This document shows positions 8,427 to 16,716 of a stretch of 64,000 nt of DNA, one piece after another (within the stretch, counting starts at the first letter, position 1; every line of letters begins with the position of its first letter). The translations under genes and the position numbers were made by a program. The notes below the pieces were generated by a model. It saw only the letters and a program-made list of their open reading frames with translations, was not told the DNA's origin and made no database searches. Source of the DNA: JAJDAT01 sp964344185 (lineage in GTDB: Bacteria > Nitrospinota > Nitrospinia > Nitrospinales > JAJDAT01); contig CAYFMN010000010.1 in NCBI GenBank assembly GCA_964344185.1, positions 1 through 64,000 on the forward strand. Direction: 5' to 3'.

Positions 8427-9539
8427 ATGAAGTTAGATGATTTTGATTTAGTTGTCATTGGCGCTGGCGTTATTGGTTTGAGTGTCGCTTTTCGCGTTAA
8501 ACAGACGAAACCGCTAATGAAAATTGCCGTTGTTGGAGATTCGGTCAACTCTTTGATGGCTTCGCGCGCCGCCGCCGGTATGCTTGCTCCTTATGGCGAA
8601 AGCGAAGCCGACGACTGCTTTTTCAGGTTTTGCCGGGAATCACTGCAAAAATATAAAAAATTTGTGGACGAACTAAAAAGCGTGAGTGGAGAACCCATTT
8701 ATTTATCTATGGCAGGTTCAATAATGCCAAGGTTATTGGTAGGCGATCATTGGGAAGGACGATTAAAGTTTTTGGAAGAAGTTGGAGCGCCTTTCGAAGT
8801 TTGGTCAGTGGAAGAAGTTCGGGAAAAAATTCCTCATTTATCTAAAGAGTGTGGAGAAGTCATTTGGGTAGGGCAGGGACAAATCAATAATAGACAGCTT
8901 CACGACGCGCTCGTTAGCGGGGTCAAAAAACTTGGAGTGGAATTAATAGATCAGCGCGTCTCCGGATTCATCAAAAACAAAGATGTGTTATAGTATGCCG
9001 CAACCGATTCAGGGAAAATCAAAAGCCGGGAGTTTATATTAGCTGGCGGTAGCTGGTCGGGGCCTTTGGCTAAAGTTTTAGACGTTGAATTGCCGGTGAA
9101 ACCGGTAAAAGGACAAATGTGTCGGGTTCAGGTAGAAGACGACCGGCTGGAATACACCGTTGGCGGTTATTTAACATACATAGCTCCCTGGAGAGAAGGT
9201 AATGGGTTTGTTTTAGGTTCCACGATGGAAGATCGAGGTTACGATCCGGCTATTGAAAACGAAGCTATACAAAAATTAATAGATCAAGCGGCGCGGGTTT
9301 TACCATGTTTGAGCGACGCACCATTGATAGAAAGCTGGACGGGATTGAGGCCCGCCGCAGACGACGGCATGCCGGTGATGGGCAAAAGTTCTCGTTATCA
9401 GAATTTGTTTTACTCTACAGGCCACTACCGCAATGGTATTTTACAAACTCCTAATCAAGCCGATTATATGGCTGGGCACATCTTAGGAACCTTGGATAAA
9501 GAAATCGAAGAGTTTTCGCCCTCGCGATATAATTTATAA
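8427..9539 (+). pseudogene. ThiO-like FAD-dependent amine oxidase, in-frame TAG
   Basis: A glycine-oxidase (ThiO)/DAO-family flavoenzyme gene of 371 codons interrupted by one TAG at 8991-8993. The N-terminal part has the FAD Rossmann motif VVIGAGVIGLSVAFR (residues 10-24) and the ASRAAAGMLAPYGE motif typical of ThiO. Reading through TAG in the same frame gives YAATDSGKIKSREF, then ILAGGSWSG and KPVKGQMCRV, and the C-terminus has ESWTGLRPAADDGMPVMG and STGHYRNGILQTP. All of these are expected for the family, so no bases are lost and the frame is intact. ThiO oxidises glycine to the imine for thiazole synthesis in thiamine biosynthesis. The stop may be a real nonsense mutation or a base-call error. 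The part after TAG has no good ribosome binding site. Confidence 0.85.
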
Positions 9540-9551
9540 GTCTGATTTTTA

Positions 9552-9653
9552 AAGAGAACCTCTAATAATTAGCATTTTTACCGGCTTGCTATCGCCTGGC
9601 TCTTGAATTTAAGGGCCTGGCTCCCGGCAAATCTGAATTTTTAGAGGTTCCCA
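9552..9653 (-). repeat. MITE-like palindromic repeat, copy 3
   Basis: Full copy of the 100-bp family in inverted orientation relative to those at 2061 and 4783. It fills almost all of the gap between the broken ThiO-like gene and bioA, starting 12 bases after the stop codon. Ends AGAGAACCTCTAATAATT and TTTTTAGAGGTTCCC are seen. It may act as a transcript-end hairpin. Confidence 0.8.
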
Positions 9654-9686
9654 AAATTAAGCCCTCATAAAAGATTTTTCATACAT

Positions 9687-11042
9687 ATGGATTCCAAAAA
9701 AATGAAAGAAGATCTGGCTCGCGATTTTGACCATATTTGGCATCCCGCGACCCAAATGAAAGATCACGAGACCGACCCTCCCTTATTAATAGACAAAGGC
9801 GAGGGCGTCTTTCTTATTGATCGACAAGGCAAGCGTTATCTCGATGGAATTTCATCGTGGTGGGTCAATATCTTTGGCCATAATCATCCCCGTCTTAACG
9901 CGGCTGTAACCCGACAACTGCAAGAAATAGCTCATGTCATGTTTGCAGGCGTTACGCATCAGCCGGCTATCGACCTTGCGGAAAAATTAGTAAAAAACAC
10001 TCCGAAAAATTTGAACCGGGTTTTTTTTTCGGATAACGGTTCCACTTCTATTGAGATTGCCCTCAAAATGAGCGCCCAGTATTGGTTGGAAGTTGGAAAG
10101 CCGGAAAGAAAGAAATTTGTTTATTTGAAAGGGGCCTATCACGGAGAAACTTTGGGAGCGCTTTCGGTTTGTGGTATCGATCTGTTTAGGCAAAAGTTTC
10201 AAAACGTCATGATAGAAAATATTGAAGCCCCTGGGCCCGATTGCGATAGATGTCCATACGGATTGGTTCCAGAAACCTGTTCGGCGGAATGTTTTGAGCC
10301 TTTGGAACGAATTTTAAATGAAAATTCGGATTGCGTGGCAGGAGCGATTGTTGAACCTTTGATCCAGGGAGCGGCGGGAATGAAAATGTATCCTTCCGTG
10401 TATCTAAAACGTTTGACCGATACTTGCAAAGCGTTAGATATTCATACGATTTTTGACGAAGTAGCCGTTGGATTTGGACGAACAGGATCTTTATTTGTAT
10501 GCCTGGAGAAGGGGTTTGAGCCTACTTTCTTATGCCTATCCAAAGGATTGACTTCAGGTTATTTACCGCTGGCGGCAACGTTAACGGAAGATCGAATTTA
10601 CGAAGCGTTTTATGGAGAATTCGAGACCCTCAAATTATTTCTACATAGTCATAGTTACACGGCAAACCCTTTAGCCTGCGCTTGCGCAAACGAAACGTTA
10701 GATATGTTGACCGAAAAAGATTTCTTTTTAAACCAGAAGGAAAAATCAAATTGGTTGAAGGAAGGCGGTAAAAAGCTTGAAAAACTGAGACATTGCGGTG
10801 AATATCGGCAAATAGGAATGGTGGGCAGAGTCGAATTAATGAAAGAAAAAGAGAAAAAAACAGCTTATCCGTTTGAGAAAAGATTGGGTTACAGAATCTA
10901 TTTAGAGGGATTAAAACGGGGAGTTTTATTGAGACCATTAGGAAACGTCATTTATTTTATGCCTCCATTGATAATTTCGAAAAGTGAGATTGAATTAATG
11001 ACCAATACAGCTTATGATTGTATATACGATATCCTTAAATAA
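9687..11042 (+). CDS. bioA: Adenosylmethionine-8-amino-7-oxononanoate aminotransferase
   Basis: 451-aa class III PLP aminotransferase catalysing the KAPA to DAPA step of biotin synthesis with S-adenosylmethionine as amino donor. BioA-specific signatures are visible: HIWHPATQMKDHE near residue 17, GISSWWVNIFGHNHP near 54, and the Tyr-containing KGAYHGETLGALSV. The PLP-site residues lie in IFDEVAVGFGRTG (Asp) and in LSKGLTSGYLPLAA (the Schiff-base Lys). The length matches the family. No other biotin gene is adjacent. The upstream spacer is occupied by a repeat, so the promoter position is unclear. The first ATG, MDSKKMKED, is used, and the second Met at residue 6 is a possible alternative. Confidence 0.94.
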   Translation: MDSKKMKEDLARDFDHIWHPATQMKDHETDPPLLIDKGEGVFLIDRQGKRYLDGISSWWVNIFGHNHPRLNAAVTRQLQEIAHVMFAGVTHQPAIDLAEKLVKNTPKNLNRVFFSDNGSTSIEIALKMSAQYWLEVGKPERKKFVYLKGAYHGETLGALSVCGIDLFRQKFQNVMIENIEAPGPDCDRCPYGLVPETCSAECFEPLERILNENSDCVAGAIVEPLIQGAAGMKMYPSVYLKRLTDTCKALDIHTIFDEVAVGFGRTGSLFVCLEKGFEPTFLCLSKGLTSGYLPLAATLTEDRIYEAFYGEFETLKLFLHSHSYTANPLACACANETLDMLTEKDFFLNQKEKSNWLKEGGKKLEKLRHCGEYRQIGMVGRVELMKEKEKKTAYPFEKRLGYRIYLEGLKRGVLLRPLGNVIYFMPPLIISKSEIELMTNTAYDCIYDILK

Positions 11043-11099
11043 AATTTGAGAGTTTATAACCGAGGCGTTTCGGTTTACGGCTAGTTGGTTTTTTGTCCG

Positions 11100-11468
11100 A
11101 TGTATGAAGTAATAGTTAAAACTAAATTTTCGGCTGCGCACAGGCTGCGCGGCTACGACGGCGAATTCGAGCGGTTACACGGGCACAATTGGGGCGCAAG
11201 CGTATTGGTGGAGGCAAAAGAATTAGACGGTATGGAAGTGGGCATCGATTTTGCCGCTCTCAAAGAGAAGACAGACGAGATATTGGCAAAGCTGGATTAT
11301 CAAAATATTAACGAAGTACCTCCTTTTGATAAATTAAATCCATCTGCGGAAAATATAGCCAGGTGGCTGTACGACAATTTATCGAAAGAAGTGGATACGG
11401 ATAACGCAAAAGTAAAGCGAGTCCAAATAAGCGAGACCGAAGATTCCAGCGCGTCATATTTCGTTTAA
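11100..11468 (+). CDS. 6-pyruvoyltetrahydropterin synthase-like, PTPS-III type motif
   Basis: 122-aa T-fold enzyme of the QueD/PTPS family acting on dihydroneopterin triphosphate or related pterins. Zn ligands are His14 (SAAHRL), His27 and His29 (LHGH), and the C-terminal SETEDSSA holds the conserved Glu. The catalytic Cys that QueD carries four residues before HGH is absent (Phe23). Instead Glu24 gives the pattern ExxHGH, which is the established signature of PTPS-III enzymes that form 6-hydroxymethyldihydropterin and substitute for FolB in folate synthesis. ATG at 11100 is preferred over an upstream in-frame TTG at 11085. It follows bioA by 58 bases. Confidence 0.85.
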   Translation: MYEVIVKTKFSAAHRLRGYDGEFERLHGHNWGASVLVEAKELDGMEVGIDFAALKEKTDEILAKLDYQNINEVPPFDKLNPSAENIARWLYDNLSKEVDTDNAKVKRVQISETEDSSASYFV

Positions 11469-11554
11469 CCCCATCGCTTGCTTGTTATTAGCGAGTATTT
11501 GATTCATAATTAATAAGTCCCGCTTAGATGAATTAAAAAGGAGGCAAAATTGTC

Positions 11555-11809
11555 ATGAAGAAAAAAGGAAAGTTCGGAGTTGTCGATGGAGTGGGAGATC
11601 GGCTCAGGGAGTGGAGAAAAAAAGGCGGTTTGAAGTTGATTGAGTTAGGAGATATTATCAATACCTCGCAAGGATCTTTATCGGATTTAGAAAACAATAA
11701 GTCGTTGCCTTCGGCAGACACCCTCGCCAGTCTTCATCGGAACACAGATTTAAATATAATATGGCTGTTAACAGATACCGGAAAAATGAAACGCCCAAGA
11801 AGAGACTAA
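11555..11809 (+). CDS. Small XRE/CI-like helix-turn-helix regulator
   Basis: 84-aa DNA-binding protein. After a Lys/Gly-rich N-terminus, the helix-turn-helix runs GDRLREWRKKGGLKLIEL, then GDIINTSQGSLSDLE and NKSLPSADTLASLHR, followed by LNIIWLLTDTG. The last motif is characteristic of the CI-repressor N-domain subgroup of XRE regulators. A strong AAAGGAGG ribosome binding site lies about ten bases upstream. There is no dimerisation or protease domain, so it is either a stand-alone regulator or an accessory/prophage remnant. It borders the accessory-looking 12-16.7 kb region. Confidence 0.85.
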   Translation: MKKKGKFGVVDGVGDRLREWRKKGGLKLIELGDIINTSQGSLSDLENNKSLPSADTLASLHRNTDLNIIWLLTDTGKMKRPRRD

Positions 11810-11824
11810 GAGATAAAATTAAGT

Positions 11825-11856
11825 AGCCGGAGCCAATTTTGGCTCCGGCTTTTTTA
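11825..11856 (+). terminator. Rho-independent terminator
   Basis: A perfect 10-bp stem (AGCCGGAGCC, 11825-11834, with GGCTCCGGCT, 11841-11850) with loop AATTTT is followed by a run of seven Ts. It ends the transcript of the small XRE regulator. Confidence 0.95.
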
Positions 11857-12268
11857 TTTTGTGCGTATATTTTTTATCGCTATGACGCCAAGGCCGCAAA
11901 GAGTTGAATAAAGATTTAATTTCCCAATACGACCTCGCATTACAGAAACGATAATTTTACCGTCATCCTTGAACCCTTCCATAGGATCTAGCTATTTATT
12001 TCCTCTGTGTTTTTCAGTTTTGAAACGTAAATCGCAAAACTAAAGTTTGCTTGGTCTAAATCAATAACCATTGTGTGTCAATCCTGAAGAGAACCTTTAG
12101 GTTTAGTGAAGCATCATTTAAAATTTGAATAACGGTGGTCACGCTGAGCGAAGCCGAAGGGTCGCCTCGATTTAATAAATTCACTTCCTCACTTTGTCAT
12201 TATTGATTCCTGAGGACAAAACTCTTTAAAATCTTTCCAGGAACTGATCGTTAATAGGGGGCAGTCTT
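11857..12268. other. Gene-free stretch with degenerate dispersed repeats
   Basis: About 410 bases without a credible gene. Around 11880-11905 the text CGCCAAGGCCGCAAAGA resembles a widespread bacterial intergenic repeat of the type 'cgccaaggcgcaaag'. Around 12085-12105 AAGAGAACCTTTAGG resembles one end of the local 100-bp repeat family but is too short to assign. A third element at 12138-12163 is listed separately. The spacer separates core genes from the accessory-looking module that follows. Confidence 0.4.
12138..12163. repeat. GTCACGCTGAGCG-type dispersed repeat fragment
   Basis: The segment GTCACGCTGAGCGAAGCC, followed by GAAGGGTC, matches a short repeat type commonly dispersed between genes in many bacterial genomes (GTCACGCTGAGCGAAGTCGAAG and variants). 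The flanks of the module 12.2-16.5 kb both carry such elements, the other being at 16540-16652. Confidence 0.5.
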
Positions 12269-13369
12269 CTAAGTATCTAAAAAATCTCTTAGGAAGAGGT
12301 ATAGAGTCTCAGCTTCATAAGCTGGCGCAAATCTATCGTCAATATATTCCGCCACCCCGCTCATAACGCCGAAAAGATGATGAATAGGAGTAGAGGTTTT
12401 CGGGTAAATAGGCGAAGCCCAAACAGCGAATAAAGCGTAAGCGCAGGCCAAAAGAACTTCGTCTGAAACTCCAACCAAACGTTTGAGCATCCAGCAAAGA
12501 CCATGTATTGTACCCGACGGTCCCGCCCATGTTGGAAGATGGCCCCATCTGGCTCGAATGGTCCATAAAGAGTCTTCGTTAACCGTTCCTACATTGTGAC
12601 GCATGGTTCGTTTATTGGTAAAAAGACGTTTGTCGTCTTCGCCAAATGGAAGCGTAGCGTTCCAAGGATCGACCCAATTTTTGACATCGTCTAACCAAGT
12701 GTATATATCGTGTAATGCCATTATATTAACGCTTGTGGTTTGCCCGACATAATCGGTTTCCCAACTCATCCAGGATTGTCTATGCAACGTATAATATTCA
12801 CCGTGCAATAAATTAAGCGTTACGACCTTGGCGTGAGTAGTGCGAGTCATAGGTAGATCCGTACCCAAATATCTATCCAGATATGCCACGGTTTGTTGAC
12901 AAGCGATTCTAACTAAATTTCGTATTTTTACGTTTGTCAAAACCCGGTCGGCTAATTCTGTTTCCAAAATACGATTTTCTCTTGCTTCAAGCGCTCCGAC
13001 TAAAGCTAAGACGATATCGACGGCATTATCGTATACTCGAACCTCGGCTAATTTACCCATTTCGCGACGCGCTTCCCATGTTGTTTGGGCAAAGATTGGC
13101 GCATTGAGGCTGCCTCGTTCTTCCCACGCTGCCTTTTCCGATGGCAGGCAATGACACCACTCTCTTAGAATTCCCGCCATATCCCCATCAAAATGAACCC
13201 CAATACCAGCCGCTGTAATTTCTATGACAACCATCAATCGGCGAATGTCTTCTTCATCTTCTACAAGCCTGTGGCTTCTAGCGTCTCTTCTTAGTCCATC
13301 AAATTCATAGGAAACCGCGCCATGACTGAGACCCCGTTGATAGAATAATTCAATCGATACAATAAGCAT
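12269..13369 (-). CDS. Uncharacterised 366-aa protein
   Basis: I do not recognise this protein. It is 366 aa, apparently soluble and rich in Trp, Arg and acidic residues, with predicted helices throughout. Distinctive segments are LRREWCH-like CHCLP near residue 93, THAKVVTLNLLHGEYYTLHRQSW near 190, and NKRTMRHNVGTVNEDSLW near 255. No signal peptide and no nucleotide-binding or nuclease motif is evident. It is divergent from the TIR-STAND gene across an unusually AT-rich 357-base spacer, and its residue use differs from neighbouring core genes. I infer it belongs to the same accessory module, but a functional link is unproven. The open frame is uninterrupted, which supports it being a real gene. 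Confidence 0.75.
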   Translation of the reverse strand: MLIVSIELFYQRGLSHGAVSYEFDGLRRDARSHRLVEDEEDIRRLMVVIEITAAGIGVHFDGDMAGILREWCHCLPSEKAAWEERGSLNAPIFAQTTWEARREMGKLAEVRVYDNAVDIVLALVGALEARENRILETELADRVLTNVKIRNLVRIACQQTVAYLDRYLGTDLPMTRTTHAKVVTLNLLHGEYYTLHRQSWMSWETDYVGQTTSVNIMALHDIYTWLDDVKNWVDPWNATLPFGEDDKRLFTNKRTMRHNVGTVNEDSLWTIRARWGHLPTWAGPSGTIHGLCWMLKRLVGVSDEVLLACAYALFAVWASPIYPKTSTPIHHLFGVMSGVAEYIDDRFAPAYEAETLYLFLRDFLDT

Positions 13370-13726
13370 TGAAGTTTCCTCTTAACGTTATAGCCATATA
13401 TGGTGTGGCGATATTTTCATTTTTAAAAAATTCAAGCTGTCGCGCCAGAAGTCCTGTGGGTAGATAAATCGCCAAACGTGTGAAAGCTTGATATTTAAGC
13501 TACAAAACTTAGTATTTGAAGATAGCGAGACGGTTATTTTTTATCTTTTATATAGTAATTTATGTAATTTTAAATATTATCTATACAAAAAAAATTATAA
13601 ATCAACAAAAATTTTATATTTATCGAATATTTATAAAAAATTGCATAATATTTTGTTTTATTAGGCAAAAAAGAAAGTTTTTTTCATTTTCTTGCCAAAA
13701 AAGGCGCTTTCGCTTATAGTTTTGGC
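13370..13726. other. AT-rich divergent intergenic region
   Basis: The spacer between the 366-aa gene and the TIR-STAND gene. The part from about 13530 to 13690 is extremely AT-rich, with long A and T runs. A short open frame there encodes only low-complexity Ile/Phe/Lys sequence without a ribosome binding site and is not counted as a gene. Such AT-rich islands are typical of horizontally acquired DNA and of silencer binding. The promoter of the TIR gene lies at its right edge. Confidence 0.6.
13692..13720 (+). promoter_or_regulatory. Sigma-70-type promoter, apparently leaderless
   Basis: TTGCCA (13692-13697), a spacer of exactly 17 bases, then TATAGT (13715-13720). The ATG of the TIR-STAND gene begins at 13727, six bases after the -10 box, about where transcription would start. 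No Shine-Dalgarno sequence precedes the ATG. The sequence therefore predicts a leaderless mRNA. Confidence 0.65.
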
Positions 13727-16531
13727 ATGTCAAATTCAGCCAAAAAAAGCCCACCAGAGAAAAAAACCGAAGTTTTCGTCAGCTACAGCCATAAAGACGA
13801 AAAATGGAAGGATATGCTTCTAAAACAATTGGAAGTTTTAGCTATTGAAGATGAAATTGATCTATGGTCAGACGACCAAATTGTTGTAGGCGATGATTGG
13901 TATCAAAAGATTAAAGAGGCGATGGACCGGGCAACAATTGGCATTTGTCTGATTTCGGCAGATTTTTTGACATCTAAGTTTATAAAAGAAGAAGAGGTTC
14001 CCTATCTTTTAGAAAAACGAGCTAAAGAGGGAATGTGGTTGATTCCGATTTTGGTCGAACCTTGCGTTACTAAAGCCGTTCAATGGTTAAAAAGTATTCA
14101 AGTATTTTCACATGATAAGGCTATCTCCGGTAGGACTAAAAATAAACAAAAAGAATTGTTTTCTGAAATTGCCGAGAAAATATATGACCGTTTAGAAGCA
14201 GCTAAAAATTCTGATGAGTTGCTTCCACCTCTAGAAAAACCCGCTTCCTCATGGCCCGAGCCTGAAAAAATAGACATTGATCAGTTGCCAGTAACAGGCG
14301 TGGAGCTATTTGGGCGAAATGACGAGTTAAATAAGTTAGATGAGTTTTGGGAATCTGAAACTACAAATGTAGTTAGTTTTGTGGCTTGGGGCGGTGTTGG
14401 TAAATCGACGCTCATCAATAAATGGCTCCAATATATGGGAGAGGATAACTATAAAGGAGCGAAAAAGATTTATGGGTGGTCGTTTTACAGTCAAGGCACT
14501 AATGACAAAGTTACCTCCGCCGATCAATTTATTCGAAAAGCTTTAGAGTGGTTTGGAGATAAAAATCCAGACGAAGGCTCTGCTTGGGACAAAGGCAAGA
14601 GGTTGGGAAAGTTGATAGGTCAGGAAAAGAATCTATTGGTTTTAGACGGAATGGAACCTTTACAGTCCGGACTTAATTTTGAAAAGGGAAAAATAAAAGA
14701 CCCTGCTTTGGAAATGTTGTTGAAACAATTAGTAAAAAAAAATGAAGGGTTATGTGTTATCACAACGCGAGAAACTGTTCCAGGTTTAGAAAAATTTGGA
14801 GACAACTATCAAGAATTAGAACTAGATCAAATATCCAAAGAAGCTGGACGGGCATTATTGCGCGTTCAAGGAGTTCGTGGGACGGATGATGAATTGGAAG
14901 ATGCCGTTGAAAAATTTGGCAATCATGCGTTAGCAATCAATTTGTTGGGGAGCTATTTACACGATATTCCGGGCCATCATATTTCGGAAGCTAATAACAT
15001 AGAAGATATTGAAGTAGATGATGAAAGAAGCCGACATCCAAGACGAGTGATCCAAGCTTGGGAGAGGCGATTAGGCGAGGGACCGGAACTTAATATTTTG
15101 CGTGTCATGGGATTATTTGATCGCCCTGCTGATGAAGGAGCTGTAAAGGCTTTACGTGAACCTGAAGTGATTAACGACCTTACTGATTATATCCAAGAAC
15201 AAGAACTTTATCATGTTGCGCTTTCTCGATTGCGAAAGTTAAATTTAATAGCCGACGAGAGTCATATCGATCCAGATGTTTTGGACGGCCATCCCATAGT
15301 TCGTCAACATTTTGCCGACCAACTTGAATTTAAATTTCCAGAAACGTGGATAACAGCAAATGATAGGCTTTATAACTATTATAAAAATGATGCTAAAGAA
15401 TTTCCGGATACCTTGGAAGAAATGCAACCTTTATTTTTTGCTGTATCACATGGTTGCTCTGCTGGAAGATATCAGGAAGTCTATGACGAGATTTATAGAC
15501 AGCGAGTGAGGAGAGGTAATGAATATTTTACCACCAAAAAACTGGGTGCTTATGGTTCTGAACTTGCTGTTTTGGCCAAATTTTTAGAGGAAAAAAGGCC
15601 AAAGCCAGTTTCAGAATTAACAAAAAATAGCCAAGCAGTAGTATTAGGCATTGCTGGGCATTATTTAAGAGTTTTAGGGAGATTGCGTGGAGCCACTGAG
15701 TCTTTTCAAGCTAGTTTAAATGCTTTAAAATTAGTTGAAGACTGGAGAAATTTGGCTACAAGTGCTAGTAACCTTAGTGAAGTATATTTGGGTCTTGGAG
15801 AAATTAAGCAAGCGACTGATTATGCTCATAAAGGAAATGAATTTGCTGTTAAAAGCGAAGACCGATTTGAAATTTTATATAATCATACAGCCCTAGCTAA
15901 TATAAAATTTCAATTGGGTAAAACGCAGGAAGCGCAAAAACTTTTTAAGAAAGCAGAAAATATTCAGAAAGATTTGTATCCTAAAGTTCCTTTTCTTTTT
16001 TCGCAAAGAGGATATTTCTACTGTGATTTATTGCTAGATAAAAATCAAACCGAAGAAGCTATTAGTCGAGCAAATATCAATCTTGAATTATTGAAGGGAC
16101 AACAAAGTTTATTGTCTAATGCCCTAGATATGCTTACCCTTGGGCGAGGATATTTTCTAAAAGCATTGGAGGAAAAAATAAGTTTTAATCAATCCGAAAC
16201 CTTTTTGAATAGAGCTGTGATTGAGCTGCGTAGAGCGGGAACATTCGATCATTTACCTCGAGGATTACTTGCGAGTGCAGAGCTATATCGAGCTCAGGAA
16301 AAATGGAACAAGGCTCAAGAGGATTTAGATGAAATATTTGATCTTTCGGTTTCTTCTGGTATGCGGTTGCATGAGTGCGATGCGTATCTGGAGCAGGCGC
16401 GGCTTTATTTGGCGCAAGGGAGAAAGGATGAAGCGTTACCTCATGTTCAAAGCGCGCGTAAGTTGATTGAGGATACGGGGTACCATCGTCGCGATGGGGC
16501 TTTGAAGGAGTTGCAGGAGAGGGTGAAGTAA
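13727..16531 (+). CDS. TIR-STAND NTPase-TPR protein, NLR-like
   Basis: 934-aa three-part protein. Residues 13-155 form a TIR domain: EVFVSYSHKDEKW, LWSDDQIVVGDDW, then ATIGICLISADFLTSKFIKEEE with acidic residues 88-90 where TIR NADases carry the catalytic Glu. Residues 190-560 form a STAND/NB-ARC-like ATPase: GRNDEL, Walker A GGVGKST (222-228), Walker B LLVLDG (303-308), and an NB-ARC-like NHALAINLLGSYL. Residues from about 640 are TPR-type helical repeats that would act as a sensor. Known relatives are bacterial TIR-NLR anti-phage proteins, which deplete NAD+ when the sensor detects infection. Defence is inferred here, not shown. It stands alone on its strand with its own promoter. Confidence 0.9.
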   Translation: MSNSAKKSPPEKKTEVFVSYSHKDEKWKDMLLKQLEVLAIEDEIDLWSDDQIVVGDDWYQKIKEAMDRATIGICLISADFLTSKFIKEEEVPYLLEKRAKEGMWLIPILVEPCVTKAVQWLKSIQVFSHDKAISGRTKNKQKELFSEIAEKIYDRLEAAKNSDELLPPLEKPASSWPEPEKIDIDQLPVTGVELFGRNDELNKLDEFWESETTNVVSFVAWGGVGKSTLINKWLQYMGEDNYKGAKKIYGWSFYSQGTNDKVTSADQFIRKALEWFGDKNPDEGSAWDKGKRLGKLIGQEKNLLVLDGMEPLQSGLNFEKGKIKDPALEMLLKQLVKKNEGLCVITTRETVPGLEKFGDNYQELELDQISKEAGRALLRVQGVRGTDDELEDAVEKFGNHALAINLLGSYLHDIPGHHISEANNIEDIEVDDERSRHPRRVIQAWERRLGEGPELNILRVMGLFDRPADEGAVKALREPEVINDLTDYIQEQELYHVALSRLRKLNLIADESHIDPDVLDGHPIVRQHFADQLEFKFPETWITANDRLYNYYKNDAKEFPDTLEEMQPLFFAVSHGCSAGRYQEVYDEIYRQRVRRGNEYFTTKKLGAYGSELAVLAKFLEEKRPKPVSELTKNSQAVVLGIAGHYLRVLGRLRGATESFQASLNALKLVEDWRNLATSASNLSEVYLGLGEIKQATDYAHKGNEFAVKSEDRFEILYNHTALANIKFQLGKTQEAQKLFKKAENIQKDLYPKVPFLFSQRGYFYCDLLLDKNQTEEAISRANINLELLKGQQSLLSNALDMLTLGRGYFLKALEEKISFNQSETFLNRAVIELRRAGTFDHLPRGLLASAELYRAQEKWNKAQEDLDEIFDLSVSSGMRLHECDAYLEQARLYLAQGRKDEALPHVQSARKLIEDTGYHRRDGALKELQERVK

Positions 16532-16539
16532 ATGTAAGT

Positions 16540-16652
16540 GAAAGTCCTTCGGACTTTCGAGATCCCTCCACTGACGCTCGGGATGACTATATAATCGGGG
16601 CGAGATCTTTCGCCGAACTTAAAAGTTCGCCTCAAGATGACATGCAGTGGAG
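16540..16652. repeat. Dispersed palindromic repeat cluster
   Basis: Just after the TIR-STAND gene come GAAAGTCC-TTC-GGACTTTC (16540-16558, perfect 8-bp stem), then GAGATCCCTCCACTGACGCTC and GGGATGAC, then CGAACTT-AA-AAGTTCG (16614-16629), then CTCAAGATGACATGCAGTGG. The pattern GAGATCCCTCCACT...CGGGATGAC resembles intergenic repeats found in many genomes. There is no T-run, so this is not a classical terminator, but the first hairpin may protect or end the transcript. Confidence 0.6.
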
Positions 16653-16716
16653 ATTGCTTTAGACTATACAAATTTATATTCTAAAAATACTTTTTCATAT
16701 AGCTAAGGCAAGTTCT

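Noticed and set aside
8991..8993. Pyrrolysine or selenocysteine decoding at the internal stop
   Set aside because: TAG would be pyrrolysine, but no other evidence of it is present and the family has no known pyrrolysine position there.
8427..9539. Treating the two ThiO parts as two separate genes
   Set aside because: Both are in the same frame with full family motifs on either side of a single TAG and no second ribosome binding site.
11880..12268. Possible gene in the gap after the XRE regulator
   Set aside because: Only degenerate intergenic repeat text, with no frame carrying a ribosome binding site.
13516..13719. 67-aa open frame upstream of the TIR gene
   Set aside because: Encodes only Ile/Phe/Lys low-complexity sequence from very AT-rich DNA and ends over the promoter of the next gene.
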